A stretch of 64,000 nucleotides of DNA, from the NCBI RefSeq assembly GCF_029852145.1, contig NC_079970.1, positions 2,728,001 to 2,792,000 on the forward strand, given 5' to 3'. Below are positions 1 to 11,614 of the stretch, in pieces. Under the pieces are notes generated by a model, which was given only the letters and a program-made list of their open reading frames with translations, had not been told where the DNA came from and did no database searches. The DNA comes from Microplitis mediator (lineage: Eukaryota; Arthropoda; Insecta; Hymenoptera; Braconidae). The number at the start of each line of letters is the position of its first letter. Position 1 is the first letter of the stretch. The position numbers and the translations under genes were made by a program.

Positions 1-182
1 GCTTATTATTTTTTATATACCTATTATATATTTATTTATCATTATTATTATTGTTGTTGTTGTTAGTTGTGATAGTAGATAGTAGAAGTTTGTAGTTAGT
101 TGTTGGTTGTAAAAGGAAAAAGGAATATACCAACAAGCAAACGCTAATTGTAGTCCTTTCACGGACACAACTCGTTACTTCT

Positions 183-217
<35 letters not shown>

Positions 218-972
218 ATACTCTGGTGTCAAGACACTGTGACAATTGTTAAGTAGAAACATTTAACCGTCATATAATAATACAGCAAGTAATGAGCCAT
301 AGAAATCACAATAAAATTAAATTACTAGTTTTTATAATGACGTTTATTTGAACTTAATTTTTACCTTTTGAATATTTAAAATTAAAGTCGGTTATTATTA
401 AATTTATTTAATTATAATTTTAATTATTAACTTAATGGAAAAATATATAAATTATGAAACGCTGGGGAATATATTGAGAATTAAAAATAATATAATGAAA
501 AAAATATGTGTCGGATTTTAATTTAATCTTACAGGCCATTGACTTGACATTATTAGAGTCTTAAAAAAAAATATATGTATATTTATAATACTGACGCAAC
601 TAAACTGTTTTTGTTTAATTGTCGTGTGTGTAAAGATAAGTTTAGTTGATCAAAAAGTAAAGATGACCTCGCTTTCACCAATGGAAACTTTTTTAACCTC
701 AACAAATTTCTTTATAAAATAAATATATCGATAATGATTCATTTGTCCAATTATTATTTAATTTACGCGCGCTCTCATGGTAACAAATATTCTTCCGGTG
801 GAATATCAATTTAGTTTATTTGAAGAAAACATTACGAGTAATCGATCTTAATTAATGACCTTTCGATAGCTCAATAAATTTATTAAATTAGTGCCCAAAT
901 GGGAAAAAATATGATATCTATCAACAACTTGATATTACCCGATACTTGATACCTTTGAAACTTTAACATTTA

Positions 973-1157
973 CACACAGAAAAAAATAACTTTTTGAGCC
1001 AAGAAAATTATAAGGAAGACCGAAGTTATTTTGGAGCAAGAAGAAATTTTCTTAGCTCAAGAAAATTTAACTTCGTTCAAGAAATTTTCAGTCTTCCTTA
1101 AGATTTTCTTGGTTCAAGAAAATTTACCCTTGACTCAAGATTTTTTCCTTCCTGTGC
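973..1157. repeat. Short inverted-repeat element, 'caagaaaa' family
   Basis: The left part contains gagccaagaaaattataagg and the right part the reverse complement of a near-identical string (guide words gtcttcctta, agattttcttggttc), giving arms of about 25 bp. The outer ends also pair loosely (cacagaaaaaaat against the complement of attttttccttcctgtg). Related 'ttcttggcg / caagaaa' strings occur near 5100-5165 and 31190-31375, so this looks like a dispersed non-autonomous family. An 80-codon open frame across it is repeat-derived and not called as a gene. Confidence 0.55.
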
Positions 1158-1689
1158 ACCTACAGTACAATCTGTTAATAAAATATATTTTTTTTCTCGC
1201 TTTTACTTACAGAGAAGATAAAATTTTTTTTTTTTTAAAAGTGAGTCGAGCCTCCGAAATCGCTTATGATTAAATCAGCTGCCTAATTTCGAAATCCAAT
1301 AAAATCATTTATTTTTTTTTTTATTTTATACTCTACGTCTTTTTGCTTTTCGTTTTTTCATTTTTATAACTTTTTTTTTTAAATCAAGTAAAAATTTGGC
1401 TTCTACTAGGTCAATAATTTAATCTTTTACCTCATAAAAGTATAAAATACATAATTATAATTATTTTGCAGTTAATTATTTATTTAAATTTATTTAACAA
1501 TTAAAGACGTGAATTCATAAAAATTTAATCGAGCTTTCTCTATAACATTTAATATACATATGATATGATACTCATATTGGTTTTACTACAGTATAATTAA
1601 TTACACCCGGTTAAATGAATTTAAATTCGTCAGAACCAATTTCCGGTCTTCAATAATTAATCAAATTAAATTACTGTTACGCTGTAAAA

Positions 1690-1905
1690 AATTTCCGGAG
1701 TAAATGCGGAGTGGATGACTATTTTTTTATTTAATCTCCTTGGAGTAGTAAAATTTACTCCGAAGGGGAGTTTATTTTAATTTTGAAACTCCAGTTCAAG
1801 TGGAATTCACTCCTAAAAAAAGTTTAAATATTAAAACTCCGAGTGGAGTAAATTCGAATTTAAATAAAATCCGTGATAATCCGCATTTACTCCCGATTTT
1901 TTGGT
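1690..1905. repeat. MITE-like inverted repeat with 'gagtaaa' motifs
   Basis: The left arm carries cggagtaaatgcgga and the right arm tccgcatttactccc, its near-perfect reverse complement, about 200 bp apart. Several internal gagtaaa/tttactc copies lie between them. There is no coding capacity. I infer a small non-autonomous DNA element; the exact ends are uncertain by about 15 bp. Confidence 0.55.
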
Positions 1906-2231
1906 CTCCGTTTATTGTTAAAAAAAAAAAAAATTATCAAAAATTTAAACTTTAACCCTCAAAAGATATAAAAGAGCAAAAAAACAATATAGTTATCTGA
2001 GGAGTCATAAGTTGATGTAAAGAATCATCGAAAGTTCATACACGTGTCGTCAATCTTTTATGCTTTTTTTTCGATTAGCAAAAATTACTCAAGACCTTGA
2101 GAATTATTTTCGATGAGACTATAGAGTAACCTTGTGGCCAGAAATCTACGCGTGGCAAATCTTTTTTTTTTCTTTGTTTTTTATTTAACATTCGCCGTAT
2201 TCGCCATGGGCACTAAGTAAAGTATTAACAG

Positions 2232-2381
2232 CCCTGATTTAAAAAAATGATTAAAAAGTATTTAAAATGATTTGTTTTTTAATCATTTTAAATACTTTTT
2301 AATCCTTCAAATCATTCTAATCCTGTCTCTTATGGACATTTAACGTGTGAAATCATTTTTAATCATTTTTTTTAATCAGGG
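2232..2381. mobile_element. 150-bp MITE with ccctgatt termini
   Basis: The ends are ccctgatttaaaaaaatgat and the reverse complement of atcattttttttaatcaggg, a terminal inverted repeat of about 20 bp with one mismatch. A second, inner palindrome pairs aaaaagtatttaaaatgatt with its complement around a short loop (about 2253-2305). Size, AT content and lack of coding potential fit a MITE. No clear target duplication was recognised. Confidence 0.65.
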
Positions 2382-3049
2382 AGAAGCAGCCCACAGAAAA
2401 AGAGTTTTTATTTTTTTCACTATTTTTATCTTATCAGTGAAACGAAAATTAAACAACAAAGACTACTGTTACTTATGTTATATTCGAACAAATATATGTA
2501 AATAATAAACTAAGCAATGTAAACATATTTTTATTACTCACGTTTTTAAGTTCAACAAATTCAAGGTGAACTAGATGGTTTTGTTAACATCTCAAATATA
2601 TTAATTAGCCTTAAATAAATAAATAAAAATTTAACAATAGGATTTTTTATGAAAGATAAGTAAATATATAAGAATTTATATTTTATAAAAATTAGTCAAC
2701 CTAAAGAAGGAAATGATTTTTTTTACTTTCGTGCGTAACACAAGACAGCGAAAAAATATTAAGTCCACACTAATAATACACGCAAATTTATTTTTGTCTC
2801 AAATTTTTTGTTGGCAAATGTTATGAGCTCAAAGACCGGTTTTGTCCACACACGTTAGTTGAGTTTTTTATTTTTTTTTAATGCTACACAGTTTGGTTAT
2901 AAAGTATTAAGTATCTGTGATATGAGAACTTGTCACTGGTTCCCCATATATATTTTTTTACTGTCCCAATGTCATTTATAAAATAGAGGGTGATTTTATT
3001 TTATTACTTGTTTATTATGCCCTTCAACTTGAAAGCATGTAAGGAAATT

Positions 3050-3956
3050 ATGGTATTCAAGTTAACCGACATCTAATAATTTTTTGATTTTTTTTTAACG
3101 ATAAATTATGAAAAGAAAAAACGAATTTTTTAAAATTGCGCCTGTAGGTTTTTTTTTTGCAATTGATTTGTTAAAAAAAAATCAAAAAATTGTCAATTGT
3201 CTACTGATTTTATAAAAATTCATAAAAATTTTAATGATACTGAAGTTACCCGAGGTCTAATAATTTTGGGATTTTTTCAAAACGATAAATTATAAAAAAA
3301 AAAACTATTTAAAAAATTGCACCTGTAGCTTTTTTTTTTGCAATTGATTTGTTAAAAAAAAATTAAAAAATTGTCAATTTTCTACTGTTTTATAAAAATC
3401 CATAAAAATTTAAATGATACTGAAGTTACCCGACGACTAACAATTTTTAGATTTTTTCAAAATGATAAATTATAAAAAAAACTATTTAAAAAATTGCACC
3501 TGTAGCTTTTTTTTGCAATTGATTTGTTAAAAAAAAATCAAAAAATTGTCAATTGTCTACTGATTTTATAAAATTTCATAAAAATTTTAATGATACTGAA
3601 GTTACCCGAGGTCTAATAATTTTGGGATTTTTTCAAAACGATAAATTATAAAAAAAAAAACTATTTAAAAAATTGCACCTGTAGCTTTTTTTTTTGCAAT
3701 TGATTTGTTAAAAAAAAATTAAAAAATTGTCAATTTTCTACTGTTTTATAAAAATCCATAAAAATTTAAATGATACTGAAGTTACCCGACGACTAACAAT
3801 TTTTAGATTTTTTCAAAATGATAAATTATAAAAAAAACTATTTAAAAAATTGCACCTGTAGCTTTTTTCATTTTGTACATATGCATATTTTTAAAAATTT
3901 GATTTGTCTAAAAAAAATCCGAATATTGATAATTGTCTACTAACTTCAGGACCACA
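3050..3956. repeat. Higher-order tandem array derived from a MULE-like MITE
   Basis: Units begin with gatactgaagttacccga at 3236, 3416, 3592 and 3772, with a divergent first unit near 3055, giving a period of about 176-180 bp. Units alternate: 3236 and 3592 read gaggtctaataattttggg, while 3416 and 3772 read gacgactaacaatttttag. The true repeat is therefore a dimer of about 356 bp copied twice. Each unit resembles the left and middle part of the MITE family seen at 37442, 41191, 57038 and 61920. The array ends at 3956 with the family's right end (gtctactaacttcagga). Confidence 0.75.
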
Positions 3957-4072
3957 AAATTAAATTCGTAAAAAAAAATTATTTATATTTTATATCGGAA
4001 TAATATATTTAAAATATATAACAATAAATATTTATAAATATATAAATTATTAATAAAGTTATTTAATTGCAG

Positions 4073-4184
4073 AATATTCCGAACGATAGTGAGGAGACGT
4101 CATCAGAAGTAGTCGAGAGCGATGAGAAACCGGAAGTTAAAATAGACGGATGCGGAAAAGAATCTGTGTCCACTACATCAACAA
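4073..4184 (+). CDS. Orphan 112-nt coding exon, possible alternative upstream exon of Lk6
   Basis: A segment bounded by ttgcag|aat and acaa|gtaagt has exactly one open frame; the other two are stopped. It encodes an acidic, Ser/Thr/Glu-rich stretch that starts NIPNDSEETSSEVVESDE and ends ESVSTTST. The exon is less AT-rich than its surroundings. The upstream phase is 0 and the downstream phase 1, so it can join in frame to the Lk6 exon at 17040, exactly as the 11615-11669 exon does. I infer a longer Lk6 isoform whose start lies outside the window. It could instead belong to a separate upstream gene. No homology is recognised. Confidence 0.5.
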
Positions 4185-4658
4185 GTAAGTAATTACACAA
4201 CAATATTATAAATAATAATATATAATGTATAATAATAAAAAGTGGTTAAAGTATGAGTATATTATAGTCTATAGTAATCGATGCCGCAACTTTTTATATT
4301 TTATATATATTACATGCAGGTAAAAATTTATAGCTCAAAGAACTTGAGTACTCTACTTGAACTCTACCATTTTATAACGAGTACAATGTACTGGTTATAT
4401 TTACGTCGAGTACATCACGTGGTACTTTTGTTGCCAATAAAATGAACCCGAGGTTAACGAGTACTTGTATTTTATAATTATTAATTATTTACTTATTGAT
4501 AAATAATTAAAAAATAATTAGTCAGCATCCAATAGATTCAATTATTTTTTTTTTACTCGATTAATTTTATAATTAACATATGACAAAAAAATTATTTTTT
4601 ATTAATTCCATTTATAGCATCAGATAATTTTTACTGAAATTGAAAACAATTAATTTTT

Positions 4659-5104
4659 ATAGAGGAAGGGGGCACAAAGCGGGGTACTTCAGTTGCCGAG
4701 AAAACAAAAAAATTTTCACTTTTGCGGGCAAAATGGAGTACCCCCTAAAAAAGGTAAAAAAAAAATTTCTGCGTATTAAATAAAATTGATTAAATTAAAT
4801 TTTTTTCTAAGTAATTAACAACGAAAAATTATAATTTATACAATTATTCGATGCAAAGAAAGAAAAAATAGAGCACTACCTCTCCGAGGTGTGCAAAAAT
4901 TTTATTGGTTTTTATCATAAAACAAAAGCCATTAACATTTTTCGACTGTCACTCGATTTTTGAAAAAGTTTAACAAAAAATATTCAAAATAATACTCAAT
5001 TTTATTTACAAAAGTGATTTTGGAATATTTAATAAACATTTAAAAAATAACATTTTTTTTTATACAATTTTGGGGGTACCCCGTTTTGCCTATCCTTCCC
5101 CTAT
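4659..5104. mobile_element. 446-bp terminal-inverted-repeat element
   Basis: The left end reads atagaggaagggggcacaaa followed by gcggggtac. The right end is gtaccccgttttgcctatcc followed by ttcccctat, its inverted counterpart over about 29 bp with a few mismatches. The internal sequence is AT-rich with no usable open frame. A non-autonomous DNA transposon is the simplest reading; the superfamily was not determined. Confidence 0.65.
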
Positions 5105-6217
5105 ATGCCCAGAAAAAAAATATTTCTTGGCGTAAAAAATTTTTCCTAGTCAGAAAATTTATCTTTTTAATTAATAATGGAAAATTTTATACATAACAGT
5201 ATCCGATAATTCGGTATCTATAATTAAGCGATTACTCATTCGGTTTCTAAGTATTTAATAGATTAAACTGTTAGACGGGTTTTGTACTAGTGTTATTATT
5301 ATTTATTTAATAACAAGCCATCAAAAAGGTGATGTGTATGTATTAGTTTCATGAGTCACGATGAAACAAAAGCCTCTGGTCACGAAACCGACGTTATAAC
5401 CTGGGGAAACTTTCCATCTAATCGTTTTATTTGTTACCATATCCTCTTTTTTTTTATGTTATATTAAAATAATAATACGTTTCATGTTAAATTAGATATT
5501 TTAATCTAAATTGACAATAAAAAATAAGTTTGTAACACGAAGATGGAATATAAAATTTAATGCATAAATAATTATTAACAGTCATAATAATATCACATCG
5601 ATAACTCTATCGGTATATTTGAAATTTGAGTAAATGTTAAAAAATTTAATTGTATATTTATCAACAAGCGATTGCCATATTATTGGCTTTATAATAAAAT
5701 AACAAGACAGATAATTTAAGATTTATTTTAAAAAATTGATAATTAAACACAAGTACGGCCCCCACTTATTTTTTGTTGTGAAAAATTTTAAAGTAAACAT
5801 TTTTATTTAAATACTTTCATTACATATTTCGATTTATTTTTCTCTGGCGCATTGATAAAAAAAAAATATGACACTTGTTGAGGCTGATGTAATTTTTTTA
5901 TTGAATTTCATAAATATTGAGTTAATTTATTGAGGAAGTTTAGGTCACCTAAATTTTTTATGACTAAATAAATTATTAGAATTCTTAGCTCCGTATACTG
6001 GGAGGTAAATTTATTAAATGTTAATAAAATTGATTAATATTCAATAAACCCTCATTCTATTATAATTTAATTTACGAGTATTTAAGGTAAAAGTTCGATT
6101 ATTGGCATCACAAGACAGAAATAAGACGTCAAAATTTATTTAATATATTTAGTATTGATAATAAATGTTACTACTAATTTATAAAACATTTTTAATAAAT
6201 ATATGACATTTTATATT

Positions 6218-6508
6218 CCCGGGTAAAGAAATTTTAAGCCAAAATAATATTAAAATTTTTTCTCGGCTGAAAAAAAACCGAGGTAGTGAACAGAAGACTG
6301 AAAATTGGCTAAGCCGAAAAATGGCCGATAGTTAGGCCTACAAAAAAACCGAAAATGGGCTGACTCAATTTATCGGCCAGTTTTCGGGCTTTTTATTAAG
6401 AATAATAAAATTTCGGCGTGATTTTGCCCAAATTTCGGTCAAATTTAGGCCTCACTGAATAAAATTCCGTGGTTTCGAGGTGATTTCGGGCAAATCTTTT
6501 TACCCGGG
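6218..6508. mobile_element. 291-bp MITE with cccgggtaaa termini
   Basis: The termini are cccgggtaaagaaattt and the reverse complement of aaatctttttacccggg, about 17 bp with one or two mismatches. The interior repeats cggc/gccg-containing words (ttcggctg, ggccgata, tatcggcc) that can fold back. No coding potential. Confidence 0.65.
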
Positions 6509-9257
6509 TTATCACTCCAATGTAACCTGCCAATAATTGAGCTTTTACCCCATATGCAATAAATTTAAAACTCCTGACAATAAAAATTTATCAAACATAA
6601 ATATCCAAATTTTCAAACCCCCAATATATATACTTGTATAAAATAAATTTGTCCCCATAATTATTTATCTAGTCCATAACCTACGGTAGAGTAAATTACT
6701 AAATTTTCCAGTACATTTTTTATATGCATTTAATTTAACACACACACAAAGCATATTATTGTAGTCTGTATAGCAGAATACGAGACTACGCAATTGGCTG
6801 TCAGTACATTAGACTCTAAATTAGTCACTATCTCGCTCCTTTCATGGTCAGCCCTCATACATTTATATACATTAACATTACCCACACTAATGTAAACATA
6901 CAAATACCCATGCATACATATTTAAAAGGGACATACATGTTTGAAGAGTGAGTAGAGCGTCGTTGGCATTATTTATGACCCCATGATTTCAAGTTCACAC
7001 TTATCATCATCCAAACTTTGATAAACATCATGAGTAAAAAATCAAAAAACGGACCTTAAGTTCAAAACAGTTTACTCTATTTATATATATACATACATAT
7101 ATGTACTTAAATACTTGACATTATTTTACTAGAGACCATTGGTTCGGTTTCATGAGGTATCATAGTATATCATGCATATACTATTCGAACCAAGTAAGCT
7201 CAGGAATATAAACATACATCTACATATAAAAAATATCACATATATACATAAAATATACACATCTTCCCACTATTTTTCTCCCGGTCCCTCCACTGGAGAA
7301 TTATCCGGTTGTATATCGAGCTCGGGCTCCATTCGCATCCACAAACCGGTTTCGCGATTCTCCGCGTGTTATTAGACACCAACATTGTACGTATTACTAT
7401 ACAACTCATCGTCTTTATTTCAAATTTTCCATCAGCTCTGTACGCCATATACATACAGCACAAATGTTTTTTATCTTCTGTACATCATAATAGAGATAAC
7501 AAAAAAAAAAAGGTTTAAATTATTTTATAGCTGGTTGATGTTAATAACGGTAAATTTTTTTTTAACATTAAACACATACATATATGTCTTATATATATAT
7601 ATTAATAGATAATCTATGTAATTTTAACCACCGAACGTATCAATGAACTGTATTATTAATCGATAAATTTATGATGTTATGGCAGCACTTGAAAAAAAAA
7701 ATAAATAACGGGTCAACTGAAGTAAAAATTAGGGAAAAATAATATTTTATTTGAATATAAAATAAAAGTAACGTACAATTTACATGTTAAGTTAAATTAA
7801 ACATTTAAAACATGAGTTATACATAATTTTAAAAGACGGCTGAACGCTGATAAACATCGGCCCTGAAGCATTTACTGCAATAATATTGAGAAAGTGTTCG
7901 TACCCATCTGCTGTAAATTTAATATGTACACTTTTTTAAACTTCATTATGTATTTTAATTTATTTTATTAACTTTTTTTTCCCTGGATGCTTTGAGAAAG
8001 TTTTTAGAATTTTTTTAGCAAACCCTTTGCTGCAGTGTCATTTAATTTTTTACACTTGACAGTTTACTTTTGGCTGTAAAAAAAATTCAAAGCTGTTTTA
8101 TTAGACATTTTATAATCATGGGCATGGGAAAGTGTAGTAACAATAAATGACTTGTAAGTTTTTATCGAGTTGTTATTGCGAGTCTGTTGAGTTGAATCAT
8201 GTGGAGTATGGAGTACAGTAGCAGTAGTAGTAGTAAAGTCGAGGGAGGATTTTATAACAGTGATACCAAAAGTCGATAGTAACCCGCGCGACCTTCCCCT
8301 TGACCTTGAATTGCGTATAACGCATACTGACGCTCCTTTTACATACTTTGTAACCGACAAATCCATACAATAGATTCATCAGATCCGTGTTGATGCATCT
8401 CATGGTATTCAATTTTACATCTATCCATATGTTCATATATCTATCATCAATAATTGATTATAATTACAAATGCGCTTAAGTTAGAAAACCAGACACATTA
8501 AATTTTCCCACGAGATGAAGCGAAAAAGTGCAAGTACGACTGATGGATACATAAACATATCACGTATGTGGAAACTACATGCATTCATATGGAATACAAG
8601 CAAAGTTTGCATCAGTACCTGTACCAGAGACCAGAGTATAGGATACTTTAGTTTTAAGCAAGCGCGCATGTGTGCAAAAACATTAAAACTCCCACTAACG
8701 TACTCGCGTGATGCTGTCGTTGCTACGTGGCACATACGTGGGTCCTTATATATCCATCTCTTGATATAATATACACATTTCTAATATCAATTTTTACATC
8801 CATCACATCAATTTTATTAAAATTTATATCCAATTTTTCAAATCACTACTCATCATTTATGATTACATGATAATACTCATATACAAGCTGATCAATTGAC
8901 AAAAAGTATTAACAATAATAAATATATACATATATATCTTCTGTTCATGCAATCAATCTGAGATCTTACATCCTAATTTGAAAAATAAAATCTAGTTGTT
9001 TCGATTGCCTGAGATGGAGAAGACAACAGAGAAAGAAATATTTATAACTGTTAGAGATTGCTTCCAGCTCTTCTATTCCATAAAATACATTTTATACTAC
9101 ATATATATATGATATTTTATATCCTTGTCTTGCATATACATGCTGTGTTTCAGTATCGTGTGTTCACGCATGAGTAAATCTGAAACTCAGTATATACGTG
9201 ACCGGCTCTCAAATAGAGTAAACCCATACATACATACATACATACATTTATACATAG

Positions 9258-9294
9258 TATATATATATATATATATATATATAGATATATATAT
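9258..9294. repeat. TA microsatellite (one of several)
   Basis: An uninterrupted (at)n run, broken once by atag. Similar tracts lie at about 12669-12693 (ta)n, 60684-60715 (aat)n and 62551-62574 (aat)n. They are simple-sequence repeats with no inferred function. Confidence 0.8.
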
Positions 9295-10139
9295 GTCTAA
9301 CGAATGAGCCACCATGTTTGCCAGGGTTCCGCGCACGCTTCTACCAGCGTACACTAAAATTCATCCTCTTTCAACCTGCAATAGCATCCGTGCCAACTTA
9401 TCATCTTATCTCGCTCGCTCATTCTCACATCCACACATCCAACATCGCCACACTACTCTACACGCGAAATAAAATAAAACGATGATGAAGTTTACGTGGC
9501 CACCGGGAATGCGCGCGCATCGTCCTCTCTTTTACCAAAACAACAATTTAAACTTACACGATATAATACCCATCATCATTATTTCCCGTAACATCTGCCA
9601 TTGTACGTTGCCGAAAAATTGCCAGCCCGTGACACTGTAATGTCATACGCATAAATAAAAAACAATATAATAATAATAATAATAATTTGGGAATTAAAGT
9701 TGCCTGGCTGCGATGGCAATCACATTGAATTTCGAATGTACCAGAGACAGCGCTTCTCAACCGCGGCCGCGGATCCTCTCTTATTACTCCCGATAAAATG
9801 ACTCCTCACCTCACCCGCTCTACTCGAGAGTAATTCAAACTAAACGTCAATAATACGGCTCTCCTCTTATCTACTCTGATCTCATCTCAATCTTTTAAAA
9901 TATTGCTGTCACACGTGACGAAAATATTTTCGTAACAATGAAATTTCCGCGAAATGTTTTTTTCCCATACGTCAATTGGATTAAGTCACTTTGAATATTA
10001 TTTTCATAATATTTTTAGTAAGGCAACCAATGCGGGTTTTGCATCACCCGTCAAACTTTTAAATAAAGACACATATACACATATGTGTATATGTATATGT
10101 TGTATGTATGTATGTATGTATATGTACCGAGTTTTCTAG

Positions 10140-11614
10140 ATCTTTAGTTTTAGACAGCGGGTACATCAGAGCAAGAGAGAAAGAGCGATAATATTGTGGG
10201 TAAGTCGGAGAATGAGAACCTCAGTGCCTACGTGACACAAAGCGGCTAGCAGAGGGCGTCGGCGAAGTCGCCTGATCGCAGTTGGTAGGCGCGCGCGGCC
10301 CGCGGCGGGGCTGCGCGGGGAACTGGGAGTTGGAAAACGAAGCAAAACAAAGCGCGTTTGGTGGGAGAGTTAAACTGCCGGGGAGTTTAGTAGTCGTGTT
10401 ACAAACGTTGCCGGGCTCAGTCGGAAACCAGCTGCCGAGTAATGAGCAGTGCGGGAAGGTGATAGCGAGAGTGGCCAAATGTGTTAGCCGAAGGATTTTA
10501 AATGCGCATCCGAGCCCAATTACCGCTTAATGCGAGAGGCTTTGCGATAGCGACCAATTCAAATTTAAACATCGCGGGTTTTTTATGGTTAATACCCACT
10601 AATTCCCGGTTGTAATTCTACTTTTGTTACTTTTTAAATTTCAAATACCTTCGAGAGGGAAATAAAAAGACAAGCGCGGAGAAGAGCCTTCACCGCTTTT
10701 CGACGCTTTGTCCGGTTGAGTTTGAAAGGGTTGAAAAAAAATAAATAAACAGTCAAGAGGAAGGAGACAAAGAAGAGAAGGGGTTAAGAAGAGGAAGATT
10801 TTTACAGAAGAGTTGACAGAAAAATAATAATTATATTTAAATAATTACTCGAGGAGTGCAGTGTCAAAGTCTGTGATAGTATTTATTGAAAAAGATTTAA
10901 AATATTAAAGCTCGACTCATAATAAAAACATCCATCTTCATTGTATTTGAGTCGGCTCCGCTCAAAGTACATCAGTTGACCGGATAAATAATAGGCTTTA
11001 TATATTTATTTATATCTGTGATACACTGATATACATCGGTCCGAAACCCGCTGATTGCTGATTGTCTTCGTTTTCGACCAAGTTTCAAAATATCAGCAAC
11101 TGACGGTCAGTCTGCTCTATAAATTATTTATTTGAAACGCGACTGCTCTTTTGAATTCAGAAGGTACGTTAACGTTTTCAAATATATATATTTTTTCGAA
11201 AAAAACACGTAGAGTTTGTCATCATCATCTCTATCATCGAATAAACCAACTCTACTTTTCGATATTCTTGTAGAAAAAAAAATAAATAACAAGACGTTGC
11301 TACAATTATTGTCGGGACACTCGATTGTTGATATATCAGTGATTAAAAATATAAAATATATAGTGTGTAGGTGTTTTTGTATATACGACTGACTCTTTTT
11401 TACAATTATTGATATTGGTGCGTGATAATATTGAGAATAACGACAGGACAGCCAAATAAATTTTTAAATTTATATATATAACTATAAAATTTAAATAAAC
11501 ATTAGTTTGCATTGTTTCGTATTTTTCAACAAATTGTCGTTACACGTTTGAGAGTTGTATATCAAGCTGACAAATATATAAAATATATATATTGTTGGTA
11601 ATATTATTATTAAA
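10140..11614 (+). promoter_or_regulatory. CpG/GC-rich probable promoter and 5' UTR of Lk6
   Basis: 10220-10550 is strikingly GC- and CpG-rich against AT-rich flanks (for example gcgcgcggcccgcggcgggg near 10289), preceded by a GA-rich stretch (gcaagagagaaagagcg near 10170). The first Lk6 ATG follows about 1.1 kb later. A good donor, cagaag|gtacgtt at 11163/11164, suggests a spliced 5' UTR, but the UTR could also run straight to the ATG. An 82-codon open frame at 10282-10530 exists because GC-rich DNA has few stops; I do not call it a gene. Confidence 0.4.

Larger units (their letters stand above)
1..4072. other. Gene-free AT-rich flank with MITE-like repeats
   Basis: No coding exon could be supported here. 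The stretch is AT-rich with homopolymer runs and a TA/TG microsatellite near 186-218. It holds several short inverted-repeat elements listed separately (973-1157, 1690-1905, 2232-2381) and a tandem array (3050-3956). It could be an upstream intron of the gene owning the exon at 4073-4184, or intergenic DNA. Confidence 0.6.
4185..10139. other. Gene-free stretch, probable upstream intron or intergenic DNA
   Basis: No exon with good splice borders and a coding pattern was found. The stretch contains two MITE-like elements (4659-5104, 6218-6508), TA-rich microsatellite tracts such as about 9258-9294, and a short (aat) run near 9668. Small open frames at 6.7-9.8 kb overlap each other on both strands and look like chance. 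Confidence 0.55.

Noticed and set aside
10282..10530. 82-codon open frame in the GC-rich block (and an 85-codon frame on the opposite strand)
   Set aside because: GC-rich DNA has few stops; frames are open on both strands, there is no recognisable domain, and the position fits an Lk6 promoter/5' UTR.
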